64,000 nt of DNA, from contig NZ_RDBF01000003.1 in assembly GCF_003674095.1 (NCBI RefSeq), forward strand, positions 62,001-126,000, given 5' to 3'. This DNA is from Aeromicrobium phragmitis (lineage in GTDB: Bacteria; Actinomycetota; Actinomycetes; Propionibacteriales; Nocardioidaceae). Positions 40,607 to 49,490 of the stretch are shown one piece after another. The number at the start of each line of letters is the position of its first letter. Position 1 is the stretch's first letter. The notes below the pieces were generated by a model. It did not search any database and was not told the origin of the DNA. It saw nothing but the letters and a program-made list of their open reading frames with translations. The translations under genes and the position numbers were made by a program.

Positions 40607-42189
40607 AGCAGCAGCTGCAGCGCCAGTGGACGCGGACGAGCGAGATCGTGCGCGCCTGGACGACGGGGCAGAAGGTGGCGGCGGCGGTCGGTGCCGCCGC
40701 GCTGCTCGTCGGTGCCGTCCTGGTGGTGCGATGGATCGCCACGCCCGATTACGCGCCGCTGTACAGCGAACTCGGGTCGGCCGACGCGGCGCAGGTCATC
40801 GAGCAGCTCGACGCGTCCGGCGTGCCGTACCGACTGACCGACGCCGGGGGAACCATCCTGGTGCCCCGCAACCAGGTCTATGAGACCCGGATCGCGCTCA
40901 GCGGGCAGGGCCTGCCCAGCGGTGACAGTGCGAAGGGGTACTCACTGCTGGACGAGCAGGATCTCTCCACCTCGCAGTTCAAGGAGCAGACCGACTTCAA
41001 GCGGGCGATGGAGGGTGAGCTGGCGCGCACGATCGGTGCCATCAACGGCGTCGAGAACGCGGTCGTCCACCTCGCCATCCCACCGAAGCGGGTATTCGCC
41101 GAGGAGCAGGACCCGACGACCGCCTCGGTCCTGATCAAGACCCGTAGCGGTGCCACCCTCTCCGGCGAGCAGGTGCAGGCGGTCGTCAACCTCGTCGCGT
41201 CGAGCGTGGACGGTCTCACACCCGAGCAGGTCACGATCGCCGACGCGAGCGGCCAGGTGCTCTCCGTCGCCGGCTCGGGTGCCGGTGGCGGAGGCGACCG
41301 ACACCAACAGGTCGAGCAGTTCCAGCAGCAGATGTCGAGCAAGCTCCAGGCGATGCTCGACCGTGTTCTGGGGCCGGGAAACTCCTCGGTTCAGGTGACC
41401 GCGGACCTGGACTTCGACGACACCACCACCGAGACCATCCGGTACTTCGACGAGCCGAACATCCCGCCGCTGTCGGAGAGCTCGACGACCGAGACCTACG
41501 AGGGGGACCCGCAGGCCCAGGGCGGCGCGACCGGTGTGGTCGGGCCCGACGGACAGATGGACGAAGCCGGTCAGGTGCCGGGGGAGATGTCGCGCTATGA
41601 GAAGGAGTCGACGACCGCGGACAACGCCGTCGGCCGCAGCGTCGAGACGCGGACCGCTGCCCCGGGTGGAGTGACCTCGCTGCACGTCGGCGTCGTGATG
41701 GATCAGCGCGCACCGTCGGCCGTCGGGGCCGAGGGCCGCATCACCGACCTCGTCACCGCCGCTCTCGGCATCGACGAGGCGCGCGGCGACACCGTCCAGG
41801 TCAGCGCGATGCCCTTCGACCGCACCCTGGAGGAGCAGGCTGCCAGCGAGTTGGAGGCGGCCGAGGCGGCGGAGCGCCGGGCGGAAATCCTCGGGTGGGT
41901 GCGCAACGGGATCATCGCGCTCGCGGTCGCACTGGTGGCGTGGCTGATCTGGCGTCGCCGTCGCCGCATGCACGAGGAGCGGATCGCCGCGACATCGGTC
42001 GTCGTCGAACAGCTGCGCCAGGACCAGCTCGCCCGGGAGTCCGAGGTGGAGCAGACCGTCGCGATGACCGCGCTCGAACAGGCAGACCGCGATCGCGAGC
42101 AGCAGACCCGCAACGAGATCGTCGACCTCGTGGAGAAGCAACCCGACGAGGTGGCCGCGCTGCTCCGCGGATGGCTGGTGGATCGATGA
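40603..42189 (+). CDS. fliF: Flagellar MS-ring protein FliF
   Basis: 528 residues. Two membrane segments (about 26-48 and 430-452) flank the large periplasmic YscJ/FliF region ([47 protein letters not shown]-type motif; [18 protein letters not shown]). The C-terminal cytoplasmic tail, which binds FliG, ends [13 protein letters not shown]. Forms the MS ring around the export gate. Confidence 0.95.
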   Translation: MKQQLQRQWTRTSEIVRAWTTGQKVAAAVGAAALLVGAVLVVRWIATPDYAPLYSELGSADAAQVIEQLDASGVPYRLTDAGGTILVPRNQVYETRIALSGQGLPSGDSAKGYSLLDEQDLSTSQFKEQTDFKRAMEGELARTIGAINGVENAVVHLAIPPKRVFAEEQDPTTASVLIKTRSGATLSGEQVQAVVNLVASSVDGLTPEQVTIADASGQVLSVAGSGAGGGGDRHQQVEQFQQQMSSKLQAMLDRVLGPGNSSVQVTADLDFDDTTTETIRYFDEPNIPPLSESSTTETYEGDPQAQGGATGVVGPDGQMDEAGQVPGEMSRYEKESTTADNAVGRSVETRTAAPGGVTSLHVGVVMDQRAPSAVGAEGRITDLVTAALGIDEARGDTVQVSAMPFDRTLEEQAASELEAAEAAERRAEILGWVRNGIIALAVALVAWLIWRRRRRMHEERIAATSVVVEQLRQDQLARESEVEQTVAMTALEQADRDREQQTRNEIVDLVEKQPDEVAALLRGWLVDR

Positions 42190-43196
42190 ACGTCGTCTCG
42201 AGCCTCGGGGTGCGCAAGGCCGCGGTGCTCCTCGTTCAGCTCGGCCGGGACCGGGCGGCCCAAGTGCTCGCTCACCTGCCCGAAGCCGACGTCGAGGTGG
42301 TCTCCGCCGAGATCGCACGGCTGGAGAGCCTCGACCGCGACGAGGTGAACGAGGTGCTCAGCGAGTTCGCGGACATCGCCCGCGCCCAAGCGCATCTGGC
42401 GCGAGGCGGGCTGTCGGTGGCCGAGGACATCCTTCGCCAGTCGCTGGGCAACGAACGTGCCACCGCGATGATCGAACGCCTGACGGCCACCAACACGCCG
42501 GCACCGTTCGCCTTCCTCCAGCGCGCCGAACCCGCCCAGCTGCGGTCCTTCATCGCCGACGAACACCCGCAGACGATCGCGCTGATCCTCGCTCACATGC
42601 CGCCGGACCGGGCCTCGATGCTGCTGTCGGGTCTGGCGCCGGAGCAGCAGACCGAGATCGCGCACCGCATCGCGACGATGGAGCGCGCCCTCCCCGACCT
42701 CGTGCACGCCGTGGAGGCGACTCTGGAGCGGCGGCTCTCCTCGATGCTGCAGCCCGCCGACGTCTCGCAGGTCGGGGGCCTCGACCCGCTCGTCAGCATC
42801 ATCAACCGTTCCGACCGCGCGACCGAGCGGCAGATCGTCGCCGGTCTCGAGGCGATCGATGCCGGTCTCGCCGACGAGTTGCGCAGCCGGATGTTCCTGT
42901 TCGAGGACGTCGTTCTGCTCGATGATCGATCGATGCAGCTCGTCCTGCGCCAGGTCGCACTGCCCGACCTCGCGATGGCGCTCAAGGGCGTGGGCGAGGC
43001 GGTGCGCCGCAAGATCCTCGACAACCTCTCGAGCCGCGCGGCGGAGAACCTCGCCGAGGAGGTCGAGCTGCTCGGTCCGGTGCGGCTCACGCAGGTGGAG
43101 GAGGCCCAGCAGGCCATCATCCGGTCGATCCGGCGCCTGGAGGAATCCGGCGAGATCGTGGTGCGGCGAGGAGGCGACGATGACTTCGTCGAGTGA
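42186..43196 (+). CDS. fliG: Flagellar motor switch protein FliG
   Basis: 336 residues. N-terminal part binds FliF; the middle has ADEHPQTIALILAHM (EHPQ motif); the C-terminal torque region contains FLFEDVVLLDDRSMQLVLRQ and the charged helix DLAMALKG. ATG at 42186 overlaps the fliF stop. Rotor protein that interacts with MotA. Confidence 0.95.
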   Translation: MNVVSSLGVRKAAVLLVQLGRDRAAQVLAHLPEADVEVVSAEIARLESLDRDEVNEVLSEFADIARAQAHLARGGLSVAEDILRQSLGNERATAMIERLTATNTPAPFAFLQRAEPAQLRSFIADEHPQTIALILAHMPPDRASMLLSGLAPEQQTEIAHRIATMERALPDLVHAVEATLERRLSSMLQPADVSQVGGLDPLVSIINRSDRATERQIVAGLEAIDAGLADELRSRMFLFEDVVLLDDRSMQLVLRQVALPDLAMALKGVGEAVRRKILDNLSSRAAENLAEEVELLGPVRLTQVEEAQQAIIRSIRRLEESGEIVVRRGGDDDFVE

Positions 43197-43860
43197 CGCC
43201 GAACCGCGTCCGATCGTCGTGCAGCAGCTCCGCACCGGCGCCTGGACCCGGTTGGGCGACGACAACGTCCTCGGCGATCTGGTCACCGAGAACCTGCTCG
43301 GCGGGCTGGCCGAACGCACCCGGGCCGCGGCGCGCGCGCAGGGTTACGCGCACGGCTGGAGTGCGGGTCGCCGCGAGGCGCTGCAGCAGGAAGGCGAGGC
43401 AGCGCGTCGGCGTGCGGCTGCGGCTCAGCAGGAGTGGGACGAGCGGGAACGCGCCCGCGCCGCCGAGCACGAAGCCGCGATGGCCACCCTGACCGCCGCA
43501 CTCGCGGAGGCGACGGAACGCGTCACCGAGCTCTGCGCGCACGTCGAGCAGCGCGCCGTCTCCCTGGCGTACGAGCTGGTCGAGCACGTGCTGGATCGCG
43601 AACTGGCGGTCGCTCCGCCGCAGGACGTCGTGCGGCGCGCGATGCGACTGCTGCCACCTGACGGCGCGGTCGCCGTGCGCCTGCACCCGGCGACCGCCGC
43701 CTCGGAGGCGGTTCGCGAGCTGCGCCACGCCGAAGTGGCGGTCCGCGAGGACGCCACGCTGGCCGTTCACGACGTCGTCGTCGAGCTGGCCGACGGCTCG
43801 GTGATCGACGGGCGCCTCACTGCGGCGCTGCATCGGCTCGGGGAGGTGTGGAGAGGATGA
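43180..43860 (+). CDS. fliH: Flagellar assembly protein FliH
   Basis: 226 residues. Long Ala/Arg/Glu-rich central helix (roughly 45-120) and a C-terminal domain with VSLAYELVEHVLDREL and VVELADGSVIDGRL, the FliH/HrpE pattern. It regulates the FliI ATPase. ATG at 43180 has GAGGAGG 5 bases upstream and overlaps fliG by 17 bases. Confidence 0.88.
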   Translation: MTSSSDAEPRPIVVQQLRTGAWTRLGDDNVLGDLVTENLLGGLAERTRAAARAQGYAHGWSAGRREALQQEGEAARRRAAAAQQEWDERERARAAEHEAAMATLTAALAEATERVTELCAHVEQRAVSLAYELVEHVLDRELAVAPPQDVVRRAMRLLPPDGAVAVRLHPATAASEAVRELRHAEVAVREDATLAVHDVVVELADGSVIDGRLTAALHRLGEVWRG

Positions 43861-45173
43861 CGTCGGTCCTCGATCAGCCCCCGCTCGGCGACCGAGCATT
43901 CGCCGCGCTCCGGCCCGTGCGACGGGGAACGGTCGAGCGGGTCCTCGGGCTGTCGGTCCGGGTACGAGGGGTGTCCGCGGCGGTCGGCGACGTGGTCAGG
44001 GTCGATCCGGACGCGGGCCCGGGCACGCCACTCGAGGTGGTCGCGGTCGACCGCGCTGGTGTCACGTGCGTCCCGCTCGGCGCGACGACCGGCCTTCGCC
44101 CCGGGCAGCTCGTGGCGGCGACCGGGAGATCTCTGCAGGTACCGACCGGCGAAGCACTCCTCGGGCGGGTGCTCGACGGGCTCGGTCGACCGGTGGACGG
44201 CGGCGCGCCGCTCGACGACTGCGTCTGGGTCGACGTCGACCTCCCTGCACCGGCACCACTGTCACGTCAGCGCATCGACCGGCAGATGGGGCTCGGTGTG
44301 CGCGCCATCGACACGCTGGTCCCGGCCGGACGGGGACAACGGCTCGGCATCATGGCCGGCTCCGGCGTCGGCAAGTCCACCGTGCTGTCGATGATGGCTC
44401 GCGGGACCGACGCCGACGTGTGCGTCCTGGCGCTCGTAGGCGAGCGCGGGCGCGAGGTCCGCGAGTTCATCGAGCGCGATCTGGGACCGGACGGGCTCGC
44501 CCGCTCGGTGGTGGTCGCGGCCACCTCTGACGCCTCGGCACCCGAGCGTCGTCGAGCCGCGTTCGTCGCCACGCGGATCGCCGAGGCGTTCCGCGACGAG
44601 GGGCGCGACGTCGTGCTCATGGTCGACAGTCTCACCCGAGTGGCGATGGCCCAGCGAGAGATCGGTCTCGCCGCCGGCGAACCGCCCGCGACCCGCGGCT
44701 ACCCACCGAGCGTGTTCGGCCTGCTCCCCGGGCTGCTCGAGCGCGCAGGCGCCTCGGATCGAGGGACGATCACCGGCCTCTACACCGTGCTCATCGAGGG
44801 CGACGATCTGCAGGACCCGATCGGTGACGCGGCGCGGTCGATTCTCGACGGCCACATCGTCCTCTCGCGCGAGCTCGCCACCGCCGGCCATTTTCCGAGC
44901 ATCGACGTCCTCGAGTCGATCTCGCGTGTCGCGCCCGCCATCACGTCGCCGGAGCAACGAGCCGACGCCGCGCGCCTGCGGTCCTGGCTGGCCGCGCACC
45001 GCCGGGTTCGCGAGCTCGTGGAGATCGGCGCGTACGTCACCGGCAGCGATCCCGATGCCGACGCCGCCATCGCCCGGATGCCGTCGATCGAGGCCTACCT
45101 GCGCCAGGACGTGGAGGAGACCGTCCCGCTCGACGAGGCGTGGGCCCGGCTGCGGGAGGTGATCGACTCGTGA
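43857..45173 (+). CDS. fliI: Flagellum-specific ATP synthase FliI
   Basis: 438 residues. Walker A AGSGVGKSTVLSMM, GERGREVREFIE, Walker B region VVLMVDSLTRVAMAQREIGL and GEPPATRGYPPSVF, all typical of the type III export ATPase. ATG at 43857 overlaps the fliH stop; a GTG three codons upstream is less likely. It powers unloading of export substrates with FliH and FliJ. Confidence 0.96.
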   Translation: MTSVLDQPPLGDRAFAALRPVRRGTVERVLGLSVRVRGVSAAVGDVVRVDPDAGPGTPLEVVAVDRAGVTCVPLGATTGLRPGQLVAATGRSLQVPTGEALLGRVLDGLGRPVDGGAPLDDCVWVDVDLPAPAPLSRQRIDRQMGLGVRAIDTLVPAGRGQRLGIMAGSGVGKSTVLSMMARGTDADVCVLALVGERGREVREFIERDLGPDGLARSVVVAATSDASAPERRRAAFVATRIAEAFRDEGRDVVLMVDSLTRVAMAQREIGLAAGEPPATRGYPPSVFGLLPGLLERAGASDRGTITGLYTVLIEGDDLQDPIGDAARSILDGHIVLSRELATAGHFPSIDVLESISRVAPAITSPEQRADAARLRSWLAAHRRVRELVEIGAYVTGSDPDADAAIARMPSIEAYLRQDVEETVPLDEAWARLREVIDS

Positions 45174-45598
45174 CCGGGGACGATCGGGGACTGCGGGCCG
45201 TGCTGCGGGTCCGCGACGTGCGCGAGCGTGACGGCCGGTTGGGCGTGCGCAGCGCGCTGACGGAGCAGGTCGAGGCGCGGCGACGTCGGGAACGCTTCGA
45301 GGCTTCGCAAAGCCTCGTTGCCGACGACTCCGGCGCGGGATTCGCCGCCGCGCTTCAGCTCGGCGCCCTCGTCGGCGAGCGCGTGGCGGAGGCGCGGGCC
45401 GATGAGAGCCGGGCGAGCACGGCCGTCGATCACGCGCGCGACCATCTCGTCGCGGCTCGTCGCCAGGTGCAGACGGTCGAGGCCTTGCTCGTCCGGCGAG
45501 CGGAACGGCGGCGCGAGGCGCTTCGCCGCCAGGAGCAGCGCGAACTCGATGATCTCGCGGCACAGCGCTGGATCCGCGGTCAGGAGGAGGGCCGATGA
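45170..45598 (+). CDS. fliJ: FliJ-like flagellar export protein
   Basis: 142 residues, almost entirely helical and very rich in Arg, Glu and Ala (EARRRRERFEASQ; RRAERRREALRRQEQRELDD), which gives the coiled coil expected of FliJ. GTG at 45170 overlaps the fliI stop. Sequence similarity is low as usual; the call rests on position after fliI, size and coiled-coil character. Confidence 0.8.
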   Translation: MTGDDRGLRAVLRVRDVRERDGRLGVRSALTEQVEARRRRERFEASQSLVADDSGAGFAAALQLGALVGERVAEARADESRASTAVDHARDHLVAARRQVQTVEALLVRRAERRREALRRQEQRELDDLAAQRWIRGQEEGR

Positions 45599-46518
45599 GT
45601 CTTGCCGCCGTCACCGCACGCATCGCCGAGATCCGCGGCGACCTCGCCGCGCTGTCGGGTCCGTCGGCCACCTCCGGGACGCAGTTCGCGCACGCGCTGG
45701 CGGCCGCCTCGGTGACCGCGACGGCACCGGCGCCGACGCCGCCCACCGGACCGACCGGGGAGGATGTCGTCGCGACCGCCAAGCAGTACCTCGGTGTCCC
45801 GTACGTGTGGGGTGGTACCGACCCCGACACCGGCCTGGACTGCTCAGGACTCGTCCAGCGGGTCTTCGCCGACCTGGGGATCGACCTGCCCCGGCTCGCC
45901 GGCGATCAGGTCCTCGCGGGTACGCCGGTCGCGAGTCTCGCGGACGCGCGCCCGGGTGACCTCCTCGGCTTCGGCGGCCACCCCATGAAGCACGTGGGTA
46001 TCTATCTGGGCAACGGGCAGATGATCGAGGCACCGCGGCCGGGTCTCGCGGTGCGCATCGGGCCGGTCTACGAGACGCCGACGGCGATCGGGCGCATCAT
46101 CGACGCTCCCGCCGTCAACCCGATGTCCGCGAGGTCGGTGGACGGCGCCACGCCCTACGCGGCGCTCTTCCAGGAGGCCGGAAACCGCTACGGCGTCGAA
46201 CCTCGGCTGCTGGCGGCCGTGGCCCGGGCCGAGTCCGCCTTCGATCCGCGAGCGGTGAGCCACGCGGGGGCCCAGGGGCTCATGCAACTCATGCCCGCCA
46301 CGGCTCGCGGCCTCGGGGTGAGCGATCCCTTCGACCCGGCCCAAGCCGTCGACGGTGCTGCGCGGCTCCTGCGCGACCTGCAGCGTCAGTTCGGCACCAC
46401 CGAGCTCGCCCTCGCCGCCTACAACGCCGGTCCCGGAGCGGTGCAGCGATACGGAGGCGTGCCGCCCTATCGCGAGACCCAGAACTACGTCGCCACGATC
46501 ATGCGGGAGCTGCGATGA
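45595..46518 (+). CDS. Bifunctional peptidoglycan hydrolase: NlpC/P60 plus lytic transglycosylase
   Basis: 307 residues. An N-terminal segment of about 55 residues without signal peptide is followed by an NlpC/P60 endopeptidase domain (about 58-170; catalytic Cys in LDCSGLVQRVF, His in MKHVGIYLGNG) and an SLT domain (about 185-307; catalytic Glu in ARAESAFDP, then GAQGLMQLMPATA and LALAAYNAGPG). It sits between fliJ and fliK with 4-base overlaps on both sides, so it probably opens the wall for the rod, replacing FlgJ. It may leave through the flagellar export gate. Confidence 0.88.
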   Translation: MSLAAVTARIAEIRGDLAALSGPSATSGTQFAHALAAASVTATAPAPTPPTGPTGEDVVATAKQYLGVPYVWGGTDPDTGLDCSGLVQRVFADLGIDLPRLAGDQVLAGTPVASLADARPGDLLGFGGHPMKHVGIYLGNGQMIEAPRPGLAVRIGPVYETPTAIGRIIDAPAVNPMSARSVDGATPYAALFQEAGNRYGVEPRLLAAVARAESAFDPRAVSHAGAQGLMQLMPATARGLGVSDPFDPAQAVDGAARLLRDLQRQFGTTELALAAYNAGPGAVQRYGGVPPYRETQNYVATIMRELR

Positions 46519-47687
46519 AGGTGGTATCGACGACGTCCGTCGCCATGCCGGGAACCGAGGCGGGAGCGGCCGAGCCCGCGGGTGACGGATTCGCGGCGTT
46601 GCTCGCCGCCGTCCTCGCACCGGCGGCGCCTCCGCCGGCGGTCCGGCTCGTCGCGGCGCCGCCCGTCGGTGACCGGCCCGCCACCGCCGCGGACGAGGCG
46701 TCCCCCGACCCGGCTCAGGGCCCCGTCCTCGGTGTCGATCCCACCGATGCCGCAGCGATGCCAGGGGCCGCGGAATCGACCGCGGCACCACCGGCAGAGG
46801 GCCCTGCGACGCTCGTCGCGCCGCCGGTCGTCGGGGAGGGCGAAACGGCACCAGCCGTCGGCGCGCCGAAAAGCCCGGTCGCCGAGGGCGTTCCCGCGCT
46901 CTCGTCGCCGGCGGTCCCGGCGATGCCGACCGAGGCCGGCACCGTATCGCTCGAGGCCGTCGTGGCCGACGCGCCGCCGAATCTCGGCCCGCCGTCACCC
47001 GCCGGAGGTGAGCCCGGGCCGATCGCGCTCAGCAGCCACGAGGCGACCGCACCCGTCTCACCCGCCATCGAGGTCGAGGCGCCGAGCGGCGACGCGAAGA
47101 CCGTCGTCGAGGCGGCGGTTCCCGATCCCCGGGCGGCCGAAGCGCTGCCGCCCGACCTGCGGCCGATCGGATCGCGGGACGCCGGTCCAGGTGCGCCACC
47201 GTCGCTCGCAGCGCTCCTGACACCCACGCCTGCCGCCGGCGTCGATGCCCCGGCACCGAACCGCACCTCCTCGCCGGTTCCGCCCGCTCCGATCGAGCAG
47301 GTGCATCCGGCGATCGCCCGATTGGCGACGAGCGGAGGCGACGGCGTCCACCGGCTCACCGTCCGTCTCCATCCCGAGGAGCTGGGGCCGGTGCAGATCA
47401 CCGTCACCGTCCGTGACGGCTCCGTGCACGTCAGCCTCACGGCCCTCGACGACGCCCAGGCGCTGCTGCAGTCGGGCACGCCCGAGTTGCGGCGGATGCT
47501 CGAAGACGCCGGGCTCGCGAACGTCGGCGTCGATGTGCGCGATGGGTCCGGCGAGGGCGGCCAGCACCATGACGACGAGGCCCCCGCACCCGGCGGCCCA
47601 CGCGGCGGAGCCGACGGCGGCCTCGACGCCGGCGATCCGCGCCCGCAACGATCCGCCGATCCCGGCGCCGTCGACCTGAGGTTGTAG
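46515..47687 (+). CDS. fliK: Flagellar hook-length control protein FliK
   Basis: 390 residues. The first 265 or so are a low-complexity Ala/Pro/Glu-rich ruler-like region; the C-terminal domain (HRLTVRLHPEELGPVQITVT then VHVSLTALDD and LRRMLEDAGLANVGVDV) is the conserved Flg_hook domain that switches FlhB specificity. An acidic/His-rich tail follows. Overlaps the hydrolase as ATGA. Confidence 0.92.
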   Translation: MKVVSTTSVAMPGTEAGAAEPAGDGFAALLAAVLAPAAPPPAVRLVAAPPVGDRPATAADEASPDPAQGPVLGVDPTDAAAMPGAAESTAAPPAEGPATLVAPPVVGEGETAPAVGAPKSPVAEGVPALSSPAVPAMPTEAGTVSLEAVVADAPPNLGPPSPAGGEPGPIALSSHEATAPVSPAIEVEAPSGDAKTVVEAAVPDPRAAEALPPDLRPIGSRDAGPGAPPSLAALLTPTPAAGVDAPAPNRTSSPVPPAPIEQVHPAIARLATSGGDGVHRLTVRLHPEELGPVQITVTVRDGSVHVSLTALDDAQALLQSGTPELRRMLEDAGLANVGVDVRDGSGEGGQHHDDEAPAPGGPRGGADGGLDAGDPRPQRSADPGAVDLRL

Positions 47688-47696
47688 GAGGAAGCG

Positions 47697-48134
47697 ATGT
47701 CCATCCCCATCCCCGAGAGCACCGCGTTCGCTGCGACGGCGACATCGTCGACCGCCGCGGCGCCGGAACCGGCGACCGACAAGCAGATGTTCTTGGAGCT
47801 CCTGGTCGCTCAGCTGCGCTATCAGGACCCGCTGAATCCCACGGACTCTGCGGATTTCCTCGCGCAGACCGCCCAGTTCTCGACGCTCGAGTCGATTCAG
47901 CAGCTCACGTCGTACACGGGTGAACTGCTGGCCTCGCAGCTGGCTTTCGGGGCCAGCGCACTCGTGGGACGGAAGGTCAGTTACGCCGACTCCGACGGCG
48001 AGACCGTCTCCGGCACCGTCGAGCAGGTCACCTTCGGCAGTACCGGTCCGCGCTTGACCGTCGACGGCGTCGAGGTCTCCATCAACGACCTCATCAGCGT
48101 CTCGAACGACACCACCACACCCACCGGCGCCTGA
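47697..48134 (+). CDS. flgD: Flagellar hook capping protein FlgD
   Basis: 145 residues. KQMFLELLVAQLRYQDPLNP then TDSADFLAQTAQFSTLES is the FlgD N-terminal signature. It is short: the C-terminal Ig/tudor-like part is reduced to about 50 residues. Scaffold for hook assembly; GAGGAAG 5 bases upstream of the ATG. Confidence 0.94.
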   Translation: MSIPIPESTAFAATATSSTAAAPEPATDKQMFLELLVAQLRYQDPLNPTDSADFLAQTAQFSTLESIQQLTSYTGELLASQLAFGASALVGRKVSYADSDGETVSGTVEQVTFGSTGPRLTVDGVEVSINDLISVSNDTTTPTGA

Positions 48135-48158
48135 GCGCCACCACCGAAAGGAACGAGC

Positions 48159-49013
48159 ATGCTCCGCTCTCTGTTCGCCGGCATCAGTGGCCTGCGCACC
48201 AACCAGACCACGATCGACGTCACCGGCAACAACATCGCGAACGCGAATACCGCCGGCTTCAAGTCCAGCTCCACCGTCTTCACCGACACCTTGAGTCAGA
48301 TGCTCACGGCCGCCGGGGGAGCGAACCAGGCGCGCGGCGGCACCAACCCCATCCAGATCGGCCTCGGTGTCCAGCTCGCGGGCACGTCGACCAATTTCAC
48401 CCAGGGTGCCGCGCAGCCGACCGGCCGTCCCACCGACATGATGATCTCCGGTGACGGCATGTTCGTCGTGCGTAACGACAACGAGATGCTCTACACGCGC
48501 TCGGGGTCGTTCTACTTCGATGAGCCCGGTTTCCTCGTCGGGCCGAGCGGCATGCGGGTGCAGGGGTACGCCCTGGACGCGGCCGGCAACCCGGTCGGCG
48601 GACTGCAGGACGTCAACCAGGGCACCGCGACGCTCAACCCGCCGCTGCCGGCGGGTGTCACCCTGGTGTCGGTCTCGATCGGTAGCGACGGCACCGTGCG
48701 CGGCGTCTTCTCCGACGACGTGCAGCGCGACATGATGCGCATCGCGATCGCCGACTTCGCCAATCCGCAGGGGCTGGAGAAGGCCGGCGACTCCGCATAC
48801 CGGGTCACCGCGAACTCCGGCGAGGCGGAGTTGGGGACGGCGGGCGTGGACGGACGTGGCGTGCTGATGACCGGCGCATTGGAGATGTCGAACGTCGACC
48901 TGTCGGCCGAGTTCACCAACCTCATCATCGCTCAGCGCGGCTTCCAGGCCAGCTCGCGCGTCATCACGACGTCCGATCAGGTGCTCGAAGAACTCGTCAA
49001 CATCAAACGCTGA
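48159..49013 (+). CDS. flgE: Flagellar hook protein FlgE (FlgE/F/G family)
   Basis: 284 residues. N-terminal LFAGISGLRTNQTTIDVTGN and NNIANANTAGFKSS; C-terminal ALEMSNVDLSAEFTNLIIAQ with RGFQASSRVI. At this size it resembles FlgG as much as a long FlgE, and it is the only member of this family in the window. Position after flgD favours the hook. AAAGGAA 6 bases before the ATG. Confidence 0.9.
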   Translation: MLRSLFAGISGLRTNQTTIDVTGNNIANANTAGFKSSSTVFTDTLSQMLTAAGGANQARGGTNPIQIGLGVQLAGTSTNFTQGAAQPTGRPTDMMISGDGMFVVRNDNEMLYTRSGSFYFDEPGFLVGPSGMRVQGYALDAAGNPVGGLQDVNQGTATLNPPLPAGVTLVSVSIGSDGTVRGVFSDDVQRDMMRIAIADFANPQGLEKAGDSAYRVTANSGEAELGTAGVDGRGVLMTGALEMSNVDLSAEFTNLIIAQRGFQASSRVITTSDQVLEELVNIKR

Positions 49014-49441
49014 CGCACCTGGCCAGGTGGTCGAGTAGCCCGAAGCTCTGCGGAGGGCGATGGAGCGAGACCGCGTGGTCTCTGTTCGCGCGGTAGGTGG
49101 TCGAGTAGGAGGTCGCTCAGCGACCGACATGGAGCCATCGCAGTAGGGGCGTAGCCGCGATGGAGCGAGATCAGGCGGCGTGAGGTGGTCTCGATTCGCG
49201 GCCACCGATGCGCGCGGGTCCCAGGCTGCGACCGTGTGGTTACCGCAGCTGGAATATGCAAGCCATACCGCTCATCAGGCGTCGGATCAGTGCGGGAGCG
49301 AGGTTCGTCGTTCACTTCCCGGCAAGCCCATCCGATACATCACGGTCCGGCGCAAGTCGCCGCTAGTGTCCGATGTGAGGGCGCGGGAGCCCAACTGAGT
49401 CACCTCGGGCAGGCGAACTCCGGCCACCGTCCGAGCGACTT
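49014..49441. repeat. Intergenic region with GGTGGTCGAGTAG-type repeats, left flank of islet
   Basis: No gene seen. 49020-49200 holds fragments of the dispersed repeat: GGTGGTCGAGTAG at 49025-49037 and 49097-49109, GGTCGCTCAGCGACCGAC, and ATGGAGCCATCGCAGTAGGG running into CGTAGCCGCGATGGAGCGAG (about 49130-49169). The last part occurs as an inverted copy on the other side of the islet (51208-51257). From 49205 to 49441 I see nothing recognisable. Confidence 0.75.
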
Positions 49442-49473
49442 TAGGCAATAGTTCCGCTGGCGGTAGTATTTGC
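49442..49473 (+). promoter_or_regulatory. Predicted promoter and operator of the AbiE-like pair
   Basis: TAGGCA (49442-49447) and TAGTAT (49464-49469), 16 bases apart, resemble a housekeeping promoter. Superimposed is an imperfect inverted repeat, GCAATAGTTCCGC (49445-49457) against GCGGTAGTATTTGC (49460-49473), 11 of 13 pairs with one bulge. An operator over the promoter fits autoregulation by the HTH protein. Confidence 0.5.
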
Positions 49474-49490
49474 GAAAGGAGGTGCGGAGC

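Noticed and set aside
49180-49451. Small genes between flgE and the AbiE-like pair
   Set aside because: Short frames made partly of repeat sequence, no ribosome site, no recognisable product.
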